Source: CAZYBU01 sp964645775
GTDB lineage: Bacteria; Spirochaetota; UBA4802; UBA5550
NCBI GenBank assembly: GCA_964645775.1
Contig: CAZYBU010000025.1
Coordinates: 1-48,458, forward strand
DNA length: 48,458 bases
Reading direction: 5' to 3'
A program made the translations under genes and the position numbers. This document shows, in pieces, positions 1 to 8,790 of this stretch; within the stretch, counting starts at the first letter, position 1; each line of letters starts with the position of its first letter. The notes below the pieces were generated by a model. That model was not told the origin of the DNA and ran no database searches. It was given only the letters and a program-made list of their open reading frames with translations.

Positions 1-1139
1 GCCAGAACACCGTTACTCATCCCGAGACAGGCGCCGCATGTAGGATTGGTCACCACGAAACCGGAATCCATGAATACCTGAATAATTCCCTCCTCCAGGG
101 CCTGCCTGTATATCTTCGGCGTGGCAGGGGAGACGATTCCTCGCACCTCATGGTGTATACGTTTCCCCTTCAATACATAAGCTGCCGCCCGGAGGTCCTC
201 GAGACGGCCGTTGGTGCAGGAACCAATATAGACCTGGTCCACCTTAACATCGGTCATCTCACGAACCGGCTTCACGTTGTCCGGCTTATAGCCGAAGGTG
301 GTCATAGGTTCAATCCGGCTTACATCTATGGTGACCGTCTCCTCGTAAACCGCGTCTTCGTCTGAATACCACCGGGAGTATTCTTCAAGGGCCTCATCCT
401 TCGAAGAAAACCCGTCTTTGATAAAGGGCCAGAGGTACTCCACGGTGGTCATATCCGGGGCCATGATTCCGCTGGTCCCTCCGGCCTCGATGGCCATGTT
501 CGAGAGGGTCATTCGGGAATCCATGCTCATCTTCGAGATTACCGACCCGGTGAACTCGATGACCCGGTTGGTGGCGCCGTTTACCCCGATCTGCCCGATG
601 ATGGAGAGTATAACATCCTTGGCGAAGACCCCTTCCGGAAGGGTCCCCTCCACCACGATCTTCATTGTATCGGGGGTCCGGAAAGCGCAGACACCCTTCA
701 GGATACCAACCTCCAGGTCCGTTGTCCCCACACCGGCCGCGAAGGCCCCGAAGGCGCCGTGGGTGCAGGTATGAGAGTCTCCCATGATGATGGTGTACCC
801 TGGACGGGTAAAACCCTGTTCCGGGAAAAGGGCGTGGCATACTCCGTTACGTCCTATATCAAAGAAATCCCTGATTTCATGACGTTTCGCCCAGTCCCGG
901 AGGGTCTTACCCTGCTGGGCGGTCTTGCTGTCCTTGGCCGGGGTCACGTGATCAATGACAGCCTTGATCTTCCCGGGATCAAAGACCCGGTCCTTGCCTC
1001 GGGCCACCAGGTCATTTATGGCGATGGGAGTGGTAATCTCGTGACAGAAGACCGCGTCCAGCTTCAGGACATGGATATCCTCTCCGATTCGGTCCACCCT
1101 GTGTGCGTCGAAAATCTTTTCCGCAATGGTTCGTCCCAT
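1..1139 (-). CDS. leuC: 3-isopropylmalate dehydratase (LeuC/HacA-type aconitase family) large subunit, partial
   Basis: The gene runs off the left edge, so only about 379 N-terminal residues are visible of a family usually about 420 long. It begins MGRTIAEKIFDAHR and carries aconitase-family motifs: MGDSHTCTHGAFGAFA, the first cluster Cys in IGSCTNGRLED and the Cys pair in CGACLGMSNG that bind the labile 4Fe-4S cluster. The family isomerises 2- to 3-isopropylmalate in leucine biosynthesis together with a small LeuD subunit; related members act as homoaconitase or methylmalate dehydratase, so the substrate is inferred. Of two in-frame ATGs, that at 1139 is chosen because a GGAGG lies 6 nt upstream; the ATG at 1145 touches the GGAGG. 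leuD is not in view. Confidence 0.9.
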   Translation of the reverse strand, partial: MGRTIAEKIFDAHRVDRIGEDIHVLKLDAVFCHEITTPIAINDLVARGKDRVFDPGKIKAVIDHVTPAKDSKTAQQGKTLRDWAKRHEIRDFFDIGRNGVCHALFPEQGFTRPGYTIIMGDSHTCTHGAFGAFAAGVGTTDLEVGILKGVCAFRTPDTMKIVVEGTLPEGVFAKDVILSIIGQIGVNGATNRVIEFTGSVISKMSMDSRMTLSNMAIEAGGTSGIMAPDMTTVEYLWPFIKDGFSSKDEALEEYSRWYSDEDAVYEETVTIDVSRIEPMTTFGYKPDNVKPVREMTDVKVDQVYIGSCTNGRLEDLRAAAYVLKGKRIHHEVRGIVSPATPKIYRQALEEGIIQVFMDSGFVVTNPTCGACLGMSNGVL

Positions 1140-1216
1140 GGCCATCCTCCCTGCTGACCGGAAATCAGCATGTAAAATTGAAGGTCAAGGGTCGAGGGAG
1201 AGGTGCAAAAATCAAG

Positions 1217-3091
1217 TTATTTTGATTGTCCAGCTTCTTCACACCGGGCAAGTTCATCAAAGAGTTTCCGGTTGCATTCCCTCACGGACTCTTCGGAAAG
1301 CTTGGTCACCTTCCGGTCATAGGTCAGGATACCGTTTGTCTCGATCTCAACATCCGCAAGCTGGGTATAGACCGCGGCGGAGACGCCCTTTTCAATAAGG
1401 GGAAGTAGCTGGTCGGTCATAAGTCCCTTCCATGCCTCTTCAAGTTCTTCCCCTGAATCGAGCCGTTTATATCCGAAGACGCGGTCCTCCTCCCAGAGAT
1501 GGCCCTTCACCTGGAGGTTATACCCACCATATTCGGAAAGGAAGTATGGCCGGTCGTCTCCCTGAGGCGGAGCCTTGAGACGGGTAAAGTAGATGTGGCG
1601 GCTCCTGAAATCTCCTCCCCCCCGGTCGTGCCAGCCTGAAGCGTGATCTATCAGACGGGTGCCGTCCATCTGCCGGACCTTCTTTTCGATCCGAAGAGAA
1701 TCGAACTGTCCCCATGATTCGTTGAAGGGGACCCACATGATTATTGAAGGCACGCTGTACAGATGATCGATCATCTCTTTCAGTTCCCTCTCGAAATCTT
1801 CCTGCGATTCCGGGGACCGTCGACCGGAACGGCAGCGGGCGAGTAGACCTGAATCCCGGTAGTGGATACCTGTCAGCATGACAAAGAGGGTCTCCGGTAC
1901 GGTGAGCATGTTCCTGCCGCCGGAGACCATATCCTGGATAACCGGGAGCCCCAGCCGGTCGGCGTGGTAGTACCACCTGCGTGGTTCAACCTTGATATGT
2001 TTCCGGGTCATGTTAAATCCCAGCGCCAGGGTCTTTTCAATATCGTAAATCATGGCTTCATCGGAAGGAGGTGTCATCCCGCCGTCCGGCCAGTAACCCT
2101 GGTCCAGAGGACCATGAAGAAAAAGCGGTTTCCCGTTAAAGAAAATCCGTTTCTTCCCCGAAGGCCCGGCTTCAACACGCGCGTCCCGCAGGGCTGCATA
2201 GCTTTTTACCCGGTCGATGACCCTCTCTTCACGCAGCAGTTCCACCTGGAAATGATAGAGGGACGGCTGGCCCGGTTCCCATGGAACAGCGCCCGGCACC
2301 TCCAGGGCAAAATTTTCTCCTGAATGACCTTCCACCCTGGCTCCCTTCCCATCGCCGGATGATAGAATGATTCTTACCCTCTCCCCCTTCAGCCGTGTGG
2401 CCACATCGATATGGAAGATTTCCCTCTCCAGAATCGGTGTGACCCGGATACCGGTAATGTGGTTCTCCGGTGAAACCGCCTCGCACCAGACGGTCTGCCA
2501 GATGCCGCTTGTGGGAGTGTAGTAGATGCCTCTCGGTTTCAGGACCTGTTTCCCCCTCTGCTGCCGGTGAGAGTCCGTGGGGTCCCATACAGAGAGGATT
2601 ATCTCGTTTTCACCTTCCTCCAGGAGCTCCGTGATAGTAAAGGAGAAGGGAATGTAACCTCCCACGTGCTCCCCGGCGGACCTTCCATTGACAAAACATG
2701 CGCAATGCCAGTCCACGGCCTCGAAATTCAGAAGTATCCTCTTCCCGGCCCATTCTTCAGGCAGGAGAAGCATCTTCCGGTACCACATCCTCTGGTCCGG
2801 AAGAACCCTCTCTTCAATGCCGGAAAGATATGATTCCGGGGCAAAGGGGACAAGAATCCTGCGGGAAAAGGCATCTTCCGGGAGACTGTCAGGAGCCTCA
2901 ATGGAAAGTGGGGAAAGATAATAATCCCAGTACCCGTTGCAGTTTATCCACTCTTCCCGCTCCATAAGGGGACGGGGATACTCCGGCAGGGGAGATTCCG
3001 GATTTACGCTTTCGGTCCATGGAGTGGTGAGGGTTATGTGTCTTCTTTCCAGGGGAGCCTCCTTGCTTATCAGGTCAGCTCCTTTTACCAT
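1217..3091 (-). CDS. Glycoside hydrolase family 2 protein (beta-galactosidase/beta-glucuronidase type)
   Basis: This 624-residue protein has the GH2 plan: a sugar-binding jelly roll (about 40-205), an Ig-like sandwich (about 206-305) and a TIM barrel (about 306-610). The acid/base Glu is E458 in MWVPFNESWG and the likely nucleophile is E520 in YFLSEYGGYN. It also has the LHGPLDQGYWPDG and GFNMTRKHIKVEP motifs common in uncharacterised GH2 enzymes. There is no signal peptide, so it should hydrolyse imported oligosaccharides in the cytoplasm; the sugar cannot be told from sequence. The start at 3091 has a weak ribosome site (CCTCTCC precedes ATG), so a slightly later start is possible. leuC follows 77 bp downstream on the same strand. 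The gene diverges from the acylase gene across a 244-bp gap. Confidence 0.88.
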   Translation of the reverse strand: MVKGADLISKEAPLERRHITLTTPWTESVNPESPLPEYPRPLMEREEWINCNGYWDYYLSPLSIEAPDSLPEDAFSRRILVPFAPESYLSGIEERVLPDQRMWYRKMLLLPEEWAGKRILLNFEAVDWHCACFVNGRSAGEHVGGYIPFSFTITELLEEGENEIILSVWDPTDSHRQQRGKQVLKPRGIYYTPTSGIWQTVWCEAVSPENHITGIRVTPILEREIFHIDVATRLKGERVRIILSSGDGKGARVEGHSGENFALEVPGAVPWEPGQPSLYHFQVELLREERVIDRVKSYAALRDARVEAGPSGKKRIFFNGKPLFLHGPLDQGYWPDGGMTPPSDEAMIYDIEKTLALGFNMTRKHIKVEPRRWYYHADRLGLPVIQDMVSGGRNMLTVPETLFVMLTGIHYRDSGLLARCRSGRRSPESQEDFERELKEMIDHLYSVPSIIMWVPFNESWGQFDSLRIEKKVRQMDGTRLIDHASGWHDRGGGDFRSRHIYFTRLKAPPQGDDRPYFLSEYGGYNLQVKGHLWEEDRVFGYKRLDSGEELEEAWKGLMTDQLLPLIEKGVSAAVYTQLADVEIETNGILTYDRKVTKLSEESVRECNRKLFDELARCEEAGQSK

Positions 3092-3276
3092 GGAGAGGAT
3101 AGTGGAGCAAGTTAATTTCCTCTCTATCTCAGGTCAGTATTTCTTCCTTAAATGTAATTGCCGTAATAAACTCTATTGTCCCCGCTACCGAAGGTAACGA
3201 TAATAATTCTTTCCTGTCTGCACGTAAAAGCATCTTTAAGAATTATTACTGATTTGAGATATATTCCGATTTTATC

Positions 3277-3304
3277 TTGTCTTTCCGCAATGATATGGTA
3301 TCCT
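3277..3304 (+). promoter_or_regulatory. Possible promoter of the acylase gene
   Basis: TTGTCT (3277-3282) and TATCCT (3299-3304) are separated by 16 bp, about 30 bp upstream of the acylase start. The match is moderate. The rest of the 3092-3335 divergent gap is AT-rich with no gene or clear operator. Confidence 0.35.
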
Positions 3305-3335
3305 GTACTTCATTTCCATTTTCGGGGAGGCAGGC

Positions 3336-5678
3336 ATGAAACGAATAATCTTTATCATCATCGGTATACTCGCGGTTATCTCTCTTTCCGTCTTTATCTA
3401 TCTGAGAAGCTACCTCCCCGATTATTCCGGCGAACTGAGTGTGGCCGGCCTTGAAGGACCGGTTACCATAGAACGGAACCAGTTTGCCGTGCCCACCATA
3501 CGGGCGGAGAACCGTGATGATCTCTATTTCGCCTGGGGATACGTCAACGCCCAGGACCGGATGTTCCAGCTTGAGGTGACCCGCCGCATCGCCCAGGGAA
3601 GAATATCGGAGTTCGCCGGGGAATCTACCCTGAAGAAGGACCTCTTTCTCAGGGCCGTCGGATTTCACAGGATCGCGCAAACTGAGATTGAAAAAGTGGA
3701 CCCGGTCTACAGGCGGTACCTCAAAAGATACGTTGACGGCATCAACTATTATCTTGAACAGGAGGGAACTACCCTCTACATGAAACTCCTCGGCCTGGAG
3801 AAGGAGACCTGGACACCGGCCGACGCCCTCTCCGTCGGGATGATGCTGAACTGGACCCTGGCCTACAATATGTCCCATGAGATCCTTTATCATAAGATAG
3901 CGCGCAGGATCGGGCCTGACCGTCTCAGGGAACTGGTGAAAGATGTCCCGGAGGATTCCCCCACCATAATAGAGGGCTATTCCGCTGAACAGATAAAAAT
4001 GAAGGAGACCTTTCTCTCTATCATGGATGAATTCGGTCCCCTCCTGGGTTCTCAATCGGCCAGCAACAACTGGGTCGTTGCCGACACGAAAACGGCCCAT
4101 AACGGCGTCCTTTTCGCCAGTGACATGCAGGTGCACAGCAACAAACTCCCCAATGACTTCTACCTTATTCGGGCCATATCCGGGGATTTTTACTGTGCCG
4201 GCGCCCAGGTCATGGGCATGCCCTTTATTACCAGCGGGTACAACCGGAACATCGCCTGGGGGGTTACCAACTCGGGCGCGGACATGGTGGACCTCTTCCG
4301 GGAGAACATCGACCGTGAAAGAAAGACCTGGCTCTTTCAGGACAAAGAATACCCACTGAACGAGAGAAAGGAGACCTTCCTCGTAAAGGGCAAGGGAAAG
4401 GTAGAGAAGACCATCTATTCTGCGGGCAGGCGTCCTCTCCTTACGGAGGTCTTTGACGATCTTGGATTCGAAGTGAGCCTCGACTGGACCGCCTTCGATT
4501 CCGTGGATTTCCAGGGCTACTTTATGATAAACGAGGCGGAAAACTGGAAAGAATTCCGGACCGCCACGGAAAAAATACGCATATCGCCCCAGAACTGTGT
4601 CTACGCGGACCGTGAAGGGAATATAGGCTACCGGGTCATAGGTTCCCTGCCGGTACGGAAAAAGGGGACCGGAAACATCATCCAGGACGGAAACCGTATC
4701 CGGAACAACTGGGATGGGAACATTCCCCATGACGAATACCCTGAGATCCTGAACCCGGATCGGGGGTACATCATCACGGCAAACAACCGGTTGACCGACA
4801 GGTACCCCTATGACCTGAACGGAACCTACGCCCCCCGCTACAGGTACGACGCCATCGCGCGCATGCTTAAAAAGAAGGATAACCTGAACCCCCGGGACAT
4901 GCGGACCATACAGACCGACACTCACTCCGTCCTCGCGGAAAAGATGAAAGGGATTATGAAGAAGTACGTTAAACCGGGGGAGGACAATCGCATAAAGCAG
5001 GCCCTCTCCCTTGTCATGGAATGGGACGGAAACGTAACCCGGGAGAGCGTGGCCGCTTCTATCTACAACACCTTCTACGTCAGGTTCTTCATGCAGACAA
5101 TCCAGGACGAGCTGGGAGAAGAACTGGCAGAGAAATACGTTGCTGAACGATATATCAGCATGGACCGCTTTTTTGAACTGCTGGAGAATGACAGCGGTTT
5201 CTTTGACGATATTTCTACGGAAAAAAAAGAGAGCCGGGAGAATATAGCGACCCGGGCCATGAATGAAACCCTTGATTTACTCGAAGAAACCACCGGTTCC
5301 GCTGACATGAAAAGTTGGAAGTGGGGTGATATCCACGTTATCCGGTACGATCATTTCCTGGGCAAATCGGCCCTCCTGGAACCGATCGTCAGTTACGGTC
5401 CCTTCCCCTTCGAGGGAGACGGGGAGACCAACAACCGGGCCCGTTTCAAGGAGGTAAAGCCTCCCTATGTCGGTTACCTGGCCTCGGCCCCCCGCATGGT
5501 AGTCCGTTTCGACCCTGAACCCCGGGCCTGGATGATGCTCATAACCGGAGAGAACGAGTACTTCATGAGTCCCCACAGAACAGATATGATAACCGCCTGG
5601 AGAAACCACGAGTACTTCAGCGTGGAAGAATCAGAGGTTCGGTACAGGATGAAGCTGACGCCAGAGAAGGGTGACTGA
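3336..5678 (+). CDS. Penicillin acylase-family N-terminal nucleophile hydrolase
   Basis: This 780-residue protein fits the penicillin/cephalosporin/acyl-homoserine-lactone acylase family, which cleaves itself into alpha and beta chains. The new N-terminal nucleophile should be S243 in the SNNW motif, inside LLGSQSASNNWVVAD. A conserved AVPTIRAENRDDLYFAWGYV block lies near residues 51-70 and a QVMGMPFITSGYNRNIAWG block follows the nucleophile. Residues 4-23 form one hydrophobic segment without a clear cleavage site, so it is probably anchored in the inner membrane facing the periplasm. The family hydrolyses amide bonds of acylated compounds; the natural substrate is unknown. The start has GGGAGG upstream. 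It converges on the next gene with an 11-bp gap. Confidence 0.92.
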   Translation: MKRIIFIIIGILAVISLSVFIYLRSYLPDYSGELSVAGLEGPVTIERNQFAVPTIRAENRDDLYFAWGYVNAQDRMFQLEVTRRIAQGRISEFAGESTLKKDLFLRAVGFHRIAQTEIEKVDPVYRRYLKRYVDGINYYLEQEGTTLYMKLLGLEKETWTPADALSVGMMLNWTLAYNMSHEILYHKIARRIGPDRLRELVKDVPEDSPTIIEGYSAEQIKMKETFLSIMDEFGPLLGSQSASNNWVVADTKTAHNGVLFASDMQVHSNKLPNDFYLIRAISGDFYCAGAQVMGMPFITSGYNRNIAWGVTNSGADMVDLFRENIDRERKTWLFQDKEYPLNERKETFLVKGKGKVEKTIYSAGRRPLLTEVFDDLGFEVSLDWTAFDSVDFQGYFMINEAENWKEFRTATEKIRISPQNCVYADREGNIGYRVIGSLPVRKKGTGNIIQDGNRIRNNWDGNIPHDEYPEILNPDRGYIITANNRLTDRYPYDLNGTYAPRYRYDAIARMLKKKDNLNPRDMRTIQTDTHSVLAEKMKGIMKKYVKPGEDNRIKQALSLVMEWDGNVTRESVAASIYNTFYVRFFMQTIQDELGEELAEKYVAERYISMDRFFELLENDSGFFDDISTEKKESRENIATRAMNETLDLLEETTGSADMKSWKWGDIHVIRYDHFLGKSALLEPIVSYGPFPFEGDGETNNRARFKEVKPPYVGYLASAPRMVVRFDPEPRAWMMLITGENEYFMSPHRTDMITAWRNHEYFSVEESEVRYRMKLTPEKGD

Positions 5679-5689
5679 CGACACCGGGG

Positions 5690-6496
5690 TTATCTCTTCT
5701 TCTCAAGTTTTCTGAGAAACCCGCGGTCATAGGTATCCAGGATTTCTCTTAGGGCGGACCAGAGCGGGGCGTCCGTGCCGTCGATGCCTCTCCGGATCCA
5801 GAAACCGTAGGCCATGGGGACCGACAGGGCCGTGAACTTCCCGTATCCGTACTCGTAGTGCGTAAACCGGCCGGCAAATCGCTTATCCAGGTAATCGACG
5901 GCCTCCATGCCCGGTTCACCCATGATGTTCTTCATGTAGAGGAACTGTTCTTCCCTGTAATCGAAATCCTTTCCGAGGCTGACGTACGTCTCAGCCATGA
6001 CCCGGGCGAAACGCTGGAAGACCACCGAGTAAATCTTACCGGCCTTTACTCCATCCACTTCAAAGGAAGGCTCAGGGACCAGGTTCGCCGCGGCCCACCG
6101 TATCAGGGCCGGATTGGCAAAGAGAAACTGGCCCTTCTTTCGGGCGAAGGAGACACCCGAGGCCTTCTCCAGGGGAGAGGTGTCGTAGAAATCCGAGCTA
6201 TCCATATCCAGTTCCAGACCCAGGCACCGGATGAAACCGGAATAATAGAGAAGGCCGCGGGATCCGGCCATGAAGCTTCCGTATTCGCTGCCGAAGATTG
6301 TCACCCTTTCATCCCCGGCATCGTACCGGTTGGAGAACATGTACTCGTAAGGCCCCTCCTTCCAGACGCACCGGTAGGTATCCTTCACGTAGGAAGAGAG
6401 GTTCCCGGGAGCGGTAAAAGCCGCTCCCAGGATAAGTACGACTATGCCTGTTGCCAGAAGGGCGATGCCGAGTATCTTATTCATGAAGATGATCAT
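5690..6496 (-). CDS. Unknown exported or membrane-anchored protein
   Basis: I do not recognise this 268-residue protein. A hydrophobic N-terminus (about 5-28, ILGIALLATGIVVLILGAAF) marks it as secreted or anchored. The remainder is soluble and aromatic-rich, with no Cys cluster or catalytic signature that I can name. The start at 6496 is preferred because AAGGGA lies 7 nt upstream; M5 at 6484 has no ribosome site. It is the last gene of the minus-strand run that begins with the TetR gene, 41 bp after the barrel protein, so it probably shares that transcript. A cell-envelope role is only an inference. Confidence 0.75.
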   Translation of the reverse strand: MIIFMNKILGIALLATGIVVLILGAAFTAPGNLSSYVKDTYRCVWKEGPYEYMFSNRYDAGDERVTIFGSEYGSFMAGSRGLLYYSGFIRCLGLELDMDSSDFYDTSPLEKASGVSFARKKGQFLFANPALIRWAAANLVPEPSFEVDGVKAGKIYSVVFQRFARVMAETYVSLGKDFDYREEQFLYMKNIMGEPGMEAVDYLDKRFAGRFTHYEYGYGKFTALSVPMAYGFWIRRGIDGTDAPLWSALREILDTYDRGFLRKLEKKR

Positions 6497-6537
6497 GCAC
6501 TATCCCTTAAAAAGGGGCAAGCAGTTTACTTTTTTTC

Positions 6538-7089
6538 TTACAGGTGAAACCTGGTTCCGGCCCGTATAACGACACCCCTTCCGAAACCGGGGTCGCTTTT
6601 ACTGAAGATGCCGCCCCCACCGGCCTCCATGAACCAGGAATTGATATGGGAACCGTAGAACTCGATGCCGCCGAAGCCTCTCATGGCGACCAGGGGAAAG
6701 GGATCGTCCGTTACCTCCATCATGGGTCCCACGGATAGGCCTCCGTAGAACTTCATCCTGTTAATCATGGGGCTTTTCAAGATAAAGACAGCGGCCGGAT
6801 TAAGCACCACGCGATCAATATCAGGGTTAATCAACACATGCGTATCCAGGCGAATGGAAAAATTCCTGAGCACGGCAAAGGTGAAATCCAGCCCCACCAC
6901 CATGTCGTTCATGAAGAGACCGACCGGTATCCCTATGGAGAAACGGTTTCCCCAGGTCTGCTGGTCATCGGTATTAAGGACCCAGGGTTTACCTGATCTG
7001 AGATCCTCGGCGTGCACGGTTGAGATCAGGCCGGGCACTACGAGCAGCACGACAAGAGCCGACAGAATAATTCGTTTCATTGATTTCAT
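6538..7089 (-). CDS. Putative small outer-membrane beta-barrel protein
   Basis: A 183-residue protein with a clear signal peptide (KRIILSALVVLLVVPGLISTVHA, cut likely after VHA near residue 27). The mature part alternates polar and hydrophobic residues, with strand-like runs such as FSIGIPVGLFMNDMVVGLDF and FYGGLSVGPMMEV, and ends in Phe-His-Leu, so an eight-strand barrel is plausible. No named family is recognised. The ATG at 7089 has GGGAGG about 5 nt upstream; a second Met three codons later is also possible. It lies 105 bp downstream of the polyferredoxin gene and 41 bp upstream of the unknown exported protein. Confidence 0.75.
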   Translation of the reverse strand: MKSMKRIILSALVVLLVVPGLISTVHAEDLRSGKPWVLNTDDQQTWGNRFSIGIPVGLFMNDMVVGLDFTFAVLRNFSIRLDTHVLINPDIDRVVLNPAAVFILKSPMINRMKFYGGLSVGPMMEVTDDPFPLVAMRGFGGIEFYGSHINSWFMEAGGGGIFSKSDPGFGRGVVIRAGTRFHL

Positions 7090-7109
7090 GCATTCCTCCC
7101 ATGTTCTGA

Positions 7110-7128
7110 GTCCCGATAGAATCGGGAC
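7110..7128. repeat. Perfect 8-bp inverted repeat
   Basis: GTCCCGAT and ATCGGGAC flank AGA in the gap between the polyferredoxin and barrel genes. No T-run follows on either strand, so it is not a normal intrinsic terminator. It could be an RNA hairpin in the message or a copy of a short dispersed palindrome. Confidence 0.55.
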
Positions 7129-7194
7129 AAAGCATAGTTTGATTGAAGTTTCTTTCTCCCCGGTCCCATGGAGACCATATCGAAGGTATCTCCT

Positions 7195-8046
7195 TCATCT
7201 CCTGAACTCTGTGGGTTCAGCCAGATCCAATCCCACGGAAGCCTTCAGGCTTCCCTCGGGACAGACGGAGATACAGTTCAGGCACATGACGCATTCAGAC
7301 GAAACAACCCGTTTATTCTTAAAATGATAACCGGCAACATCGATCCCCATGGGACAGGTTCTCGAGCAGAGACCGCAGTCCGTGCAGCTATCCTTGTCCC
7401 CCCTGATCCGAAGAAGCGAAAGGGTGGCCCCGCCCTTAAGGTAAACCGTGACCGGGCAAAGATACTTACAGAAGGCCCGGTTGTCCCTGAACAGCAGAGC
7501 AAGGAGAACGCCTGCCAGGTAATAGAGACCGTTCCCCGCGAGGAACCAGTACATGGAGGCCATGTTCAGATGATGATTCTCTTCACCGTGAAAAATGGAG
7601 TACCCGGCCCCGTAAAAAAGGATCCCCGCAAGTACGAGGCTGACAGCGTAATGGACATACCGCAGGGGCATCAGCTCTCTCCGGTTAGGTTCCGGTTTTT
7701 TATAGGGGAGAAGATCGAGGACAGCCACGGTCCAGCAGGCCCAGCCGCACCAGTTACGGTTGAAAATCAGGGGGCCCAGTATCTTGGCCATCATGAAATG
7801 GATAACAATCCCTCCCGTGAATCCTCCCATAACGGCAAAGGCAAAGCCTTCCACGTTGAAGTTCATCCTACCCATCACACCCACTCCCAGAAAGATGGCG
7901 GATCCCATGACAGCCATGGAGAAATACCGGGCGCGGACCCGCTTTTTCTTTTTAAGTGCGTAGGCGAGCATGGAACCGCTCGTAATCAGGGCAAAGATGA
8001 AAAAAACCACGGCCATGGGATAATTGCCGTAGAGGACCATGATCAC
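7195..8046 (-). CDS. NapH/RsxB-like membrane 4Fe-4S polyferredoxin protein
   Basis: At least 283 residues. The membrane part has about five helices, with CGWAC and FCKYLCP motifs at helix ends as in NapH/NosR/CcoG relatives. A C-terminal ferredoxin domain carries two clusters, CTDCGLCSRTCPMGID and CVMCLNCISVCPEG. Such proteins move electrons between the quinone pool and soluble partners; the partner here is unknown. The GTG at 8046 has no ribosome site. The frame stays open upstream to the TGA of the TetR gene and encodes KTSLKHFFWAPLLNALGLCAG, which looks like a genuine first helix. An AAGGAG lies 6 nt before a GTT codon at 8115, so the true start may be there or a base may be wrong. Confidence 0.85.
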   Translation of the reverse strand: MIMVLYGNYPMAVVFFIFALITSGSMLAYALKKKKRVRARYFSMAVMGSAIFLGVGVMGRMNFNVEGFAFAVMGGFTGGIVIHFMMAKILGPLIFNRNWCGWACWTVAVLDLLPYKKPEPNRRELMPLRYVHYAVSLVLAGILFYGAGYSIFHGEENHHLNMASMYWFLAGNGLYYLAGVLLALLFRDNRAFCKYLCPVTVYLKGGATLSLLRIRGDKDSCTDCGLCSRTCPMGIDVAGYHFKNKRVVSSECVMCLNCISVCPEGSLKASVGLDLAEPTEFRR

Positions 8047-8133
8047 CGATCCGGCGCAGAGTCCCAGGGCGTTAAGCAGCGGCGCCCAGAAAAAATGTTT
8101 TAACGATGTCTTAACGGTACGCTCCTTGCAGGG

Positions 8134-8700
8134 TCACAGAATCTTCATGGTCAAATCGACCTGCCGATGACAGAGATCACGATACTGGTCAGGAGTAAGT
8201 ATCTCCCGGCCTCCCGCAGCGATATAGAGACTTATAAGACCGTGGAGATGGGACCAGAGATAGACGGCCACATCCATCAGGTCCTCTTCCCCTCTGAACT
8301 CGCGGATTCGCTCCAGGAGAAATTGAAAGGGTCGCGCATGCCCGCCCCTTTTCGCCTCCGTTGAATGCCTCTGTCTGTTTAATCTGTCCCAGGACATGAA
8401 CAGTATTCTGTATTCCTCCGGATGGTCCAGTCCGAATGCGATATAGGCCCTTCCGGTCATCCTGAGACGTTCACGAGCCGTCCGTTCTTCCAGGGCTTTC
8501 TCCATATGACCAAGAAGAGCCTCCCGGCTCATGTCCACGTTATCTGAAAGAAGATCGTCTTTGTTCCTGTAATGACGATAGATGGCCGTGGCTGATATTT
8601 CAAGGCTTGAAGCCACCTTTCTCATGGTAACCCCTTCGGTCCCATGTTTTAGAAAAAGATCCCTTGCCGATAAGAGTATCTCGTTACGGCTTACTTTCAT
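8134..8700 (-). CDS. TetR/AcrR-family transcriptional regulator
   Basis: About 188 residues from M at 8700. The N-terminal helix-turn-helix is typical of TetR: VTMRKVASSLEISATAIYRHYRNKDDLL. The C-terminal half is an all-helical ligand-binding and dimerisation domain, with a YLWSHLHGLISLYIAAGG block near the end. An upstream in-frame start at 8736 would put the operator and -35 box inside the coding region, so the later ATG is chosen. The predicted transcription start is almost at this ATG, so the message may be leaderless. Its TGA (8134) is in frame with the downstream polyferredoxin gene. It probably represses itself and that operon. Confidence 0.9.
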   Translation of the reverse strand: MKVSRNEILLSARDLFLKHGTEGVTMRKVASSLEISATAIYRHYRNKDDLLSDNVDMSREALLGHMEKALEERTARERLRMTGRAYIAFGLDHPEEYRILFMSWDRLNRQRHSTEAKRGGHARPFQFLLERIREFRGEEDLMDVAVYLWSHLHGLISLYIAAGGREILTPDQYRDLCHRQVDLTMKIL

Positions 8701-8705
8701 ACCCC

Positions 8706-8728
8706 AAAAGTTAACAGCGTTAACTTTT
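8706..8728. promoter_or_regulatory. Perfect palindromic operator, probable TetR autoregulatory site
   Basis: AAAAGTTAAC (8706-8715) and GTTAACTTTT (8719-8728) form a perfect 10-bp inverted repeat around AGC, 6 bp from the regulator's ATG. It covers the -10 box and most of the spacer of the minus-strand promoter, so a bound dimer would block RNA polymerase. Confidence 0.75.
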
Positions 8729-8736
8729 ATTGTCAA
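8708..8736 (-). promoter_or_regulatory. Promoter of the TetR operon
   Basis: Consensus -35 TTGACA (8736-8731) and -10 TAACTT (8713-8708) are separated by 17 bp. The -10 is only a half match. The start point would fall near 8701, next to the ATG. Confidence 0.55.
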
Positions 8737-8790
8737 GCAGATACTTCGTTTTTTTATAAAGAATCATAATGGGGATCGATCGGAGGACCG

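Noticed and set aside
1152..1170. TGCTGA/TCAGCA hairpin just upstream of leuC
   Set aside because: The stem is only 6 bp without a T-run; it is probably fortuitous and does not resemble a leucine T-box.
3246..4925. 559-codon open frame on the minus strand inside the acylase gene
   Set aside because: It is antisense to a clearly conserved enzyme, has no recognisable domain or ribosome site, and is low-complexity in Val, Gly and Pro as expected of a shadow frame.
8701..8736. Upstream start for the TetR protein
   Set aside because: It would translate the operator and the -35 box; the helix-turn-helix is complete from the later ATG.
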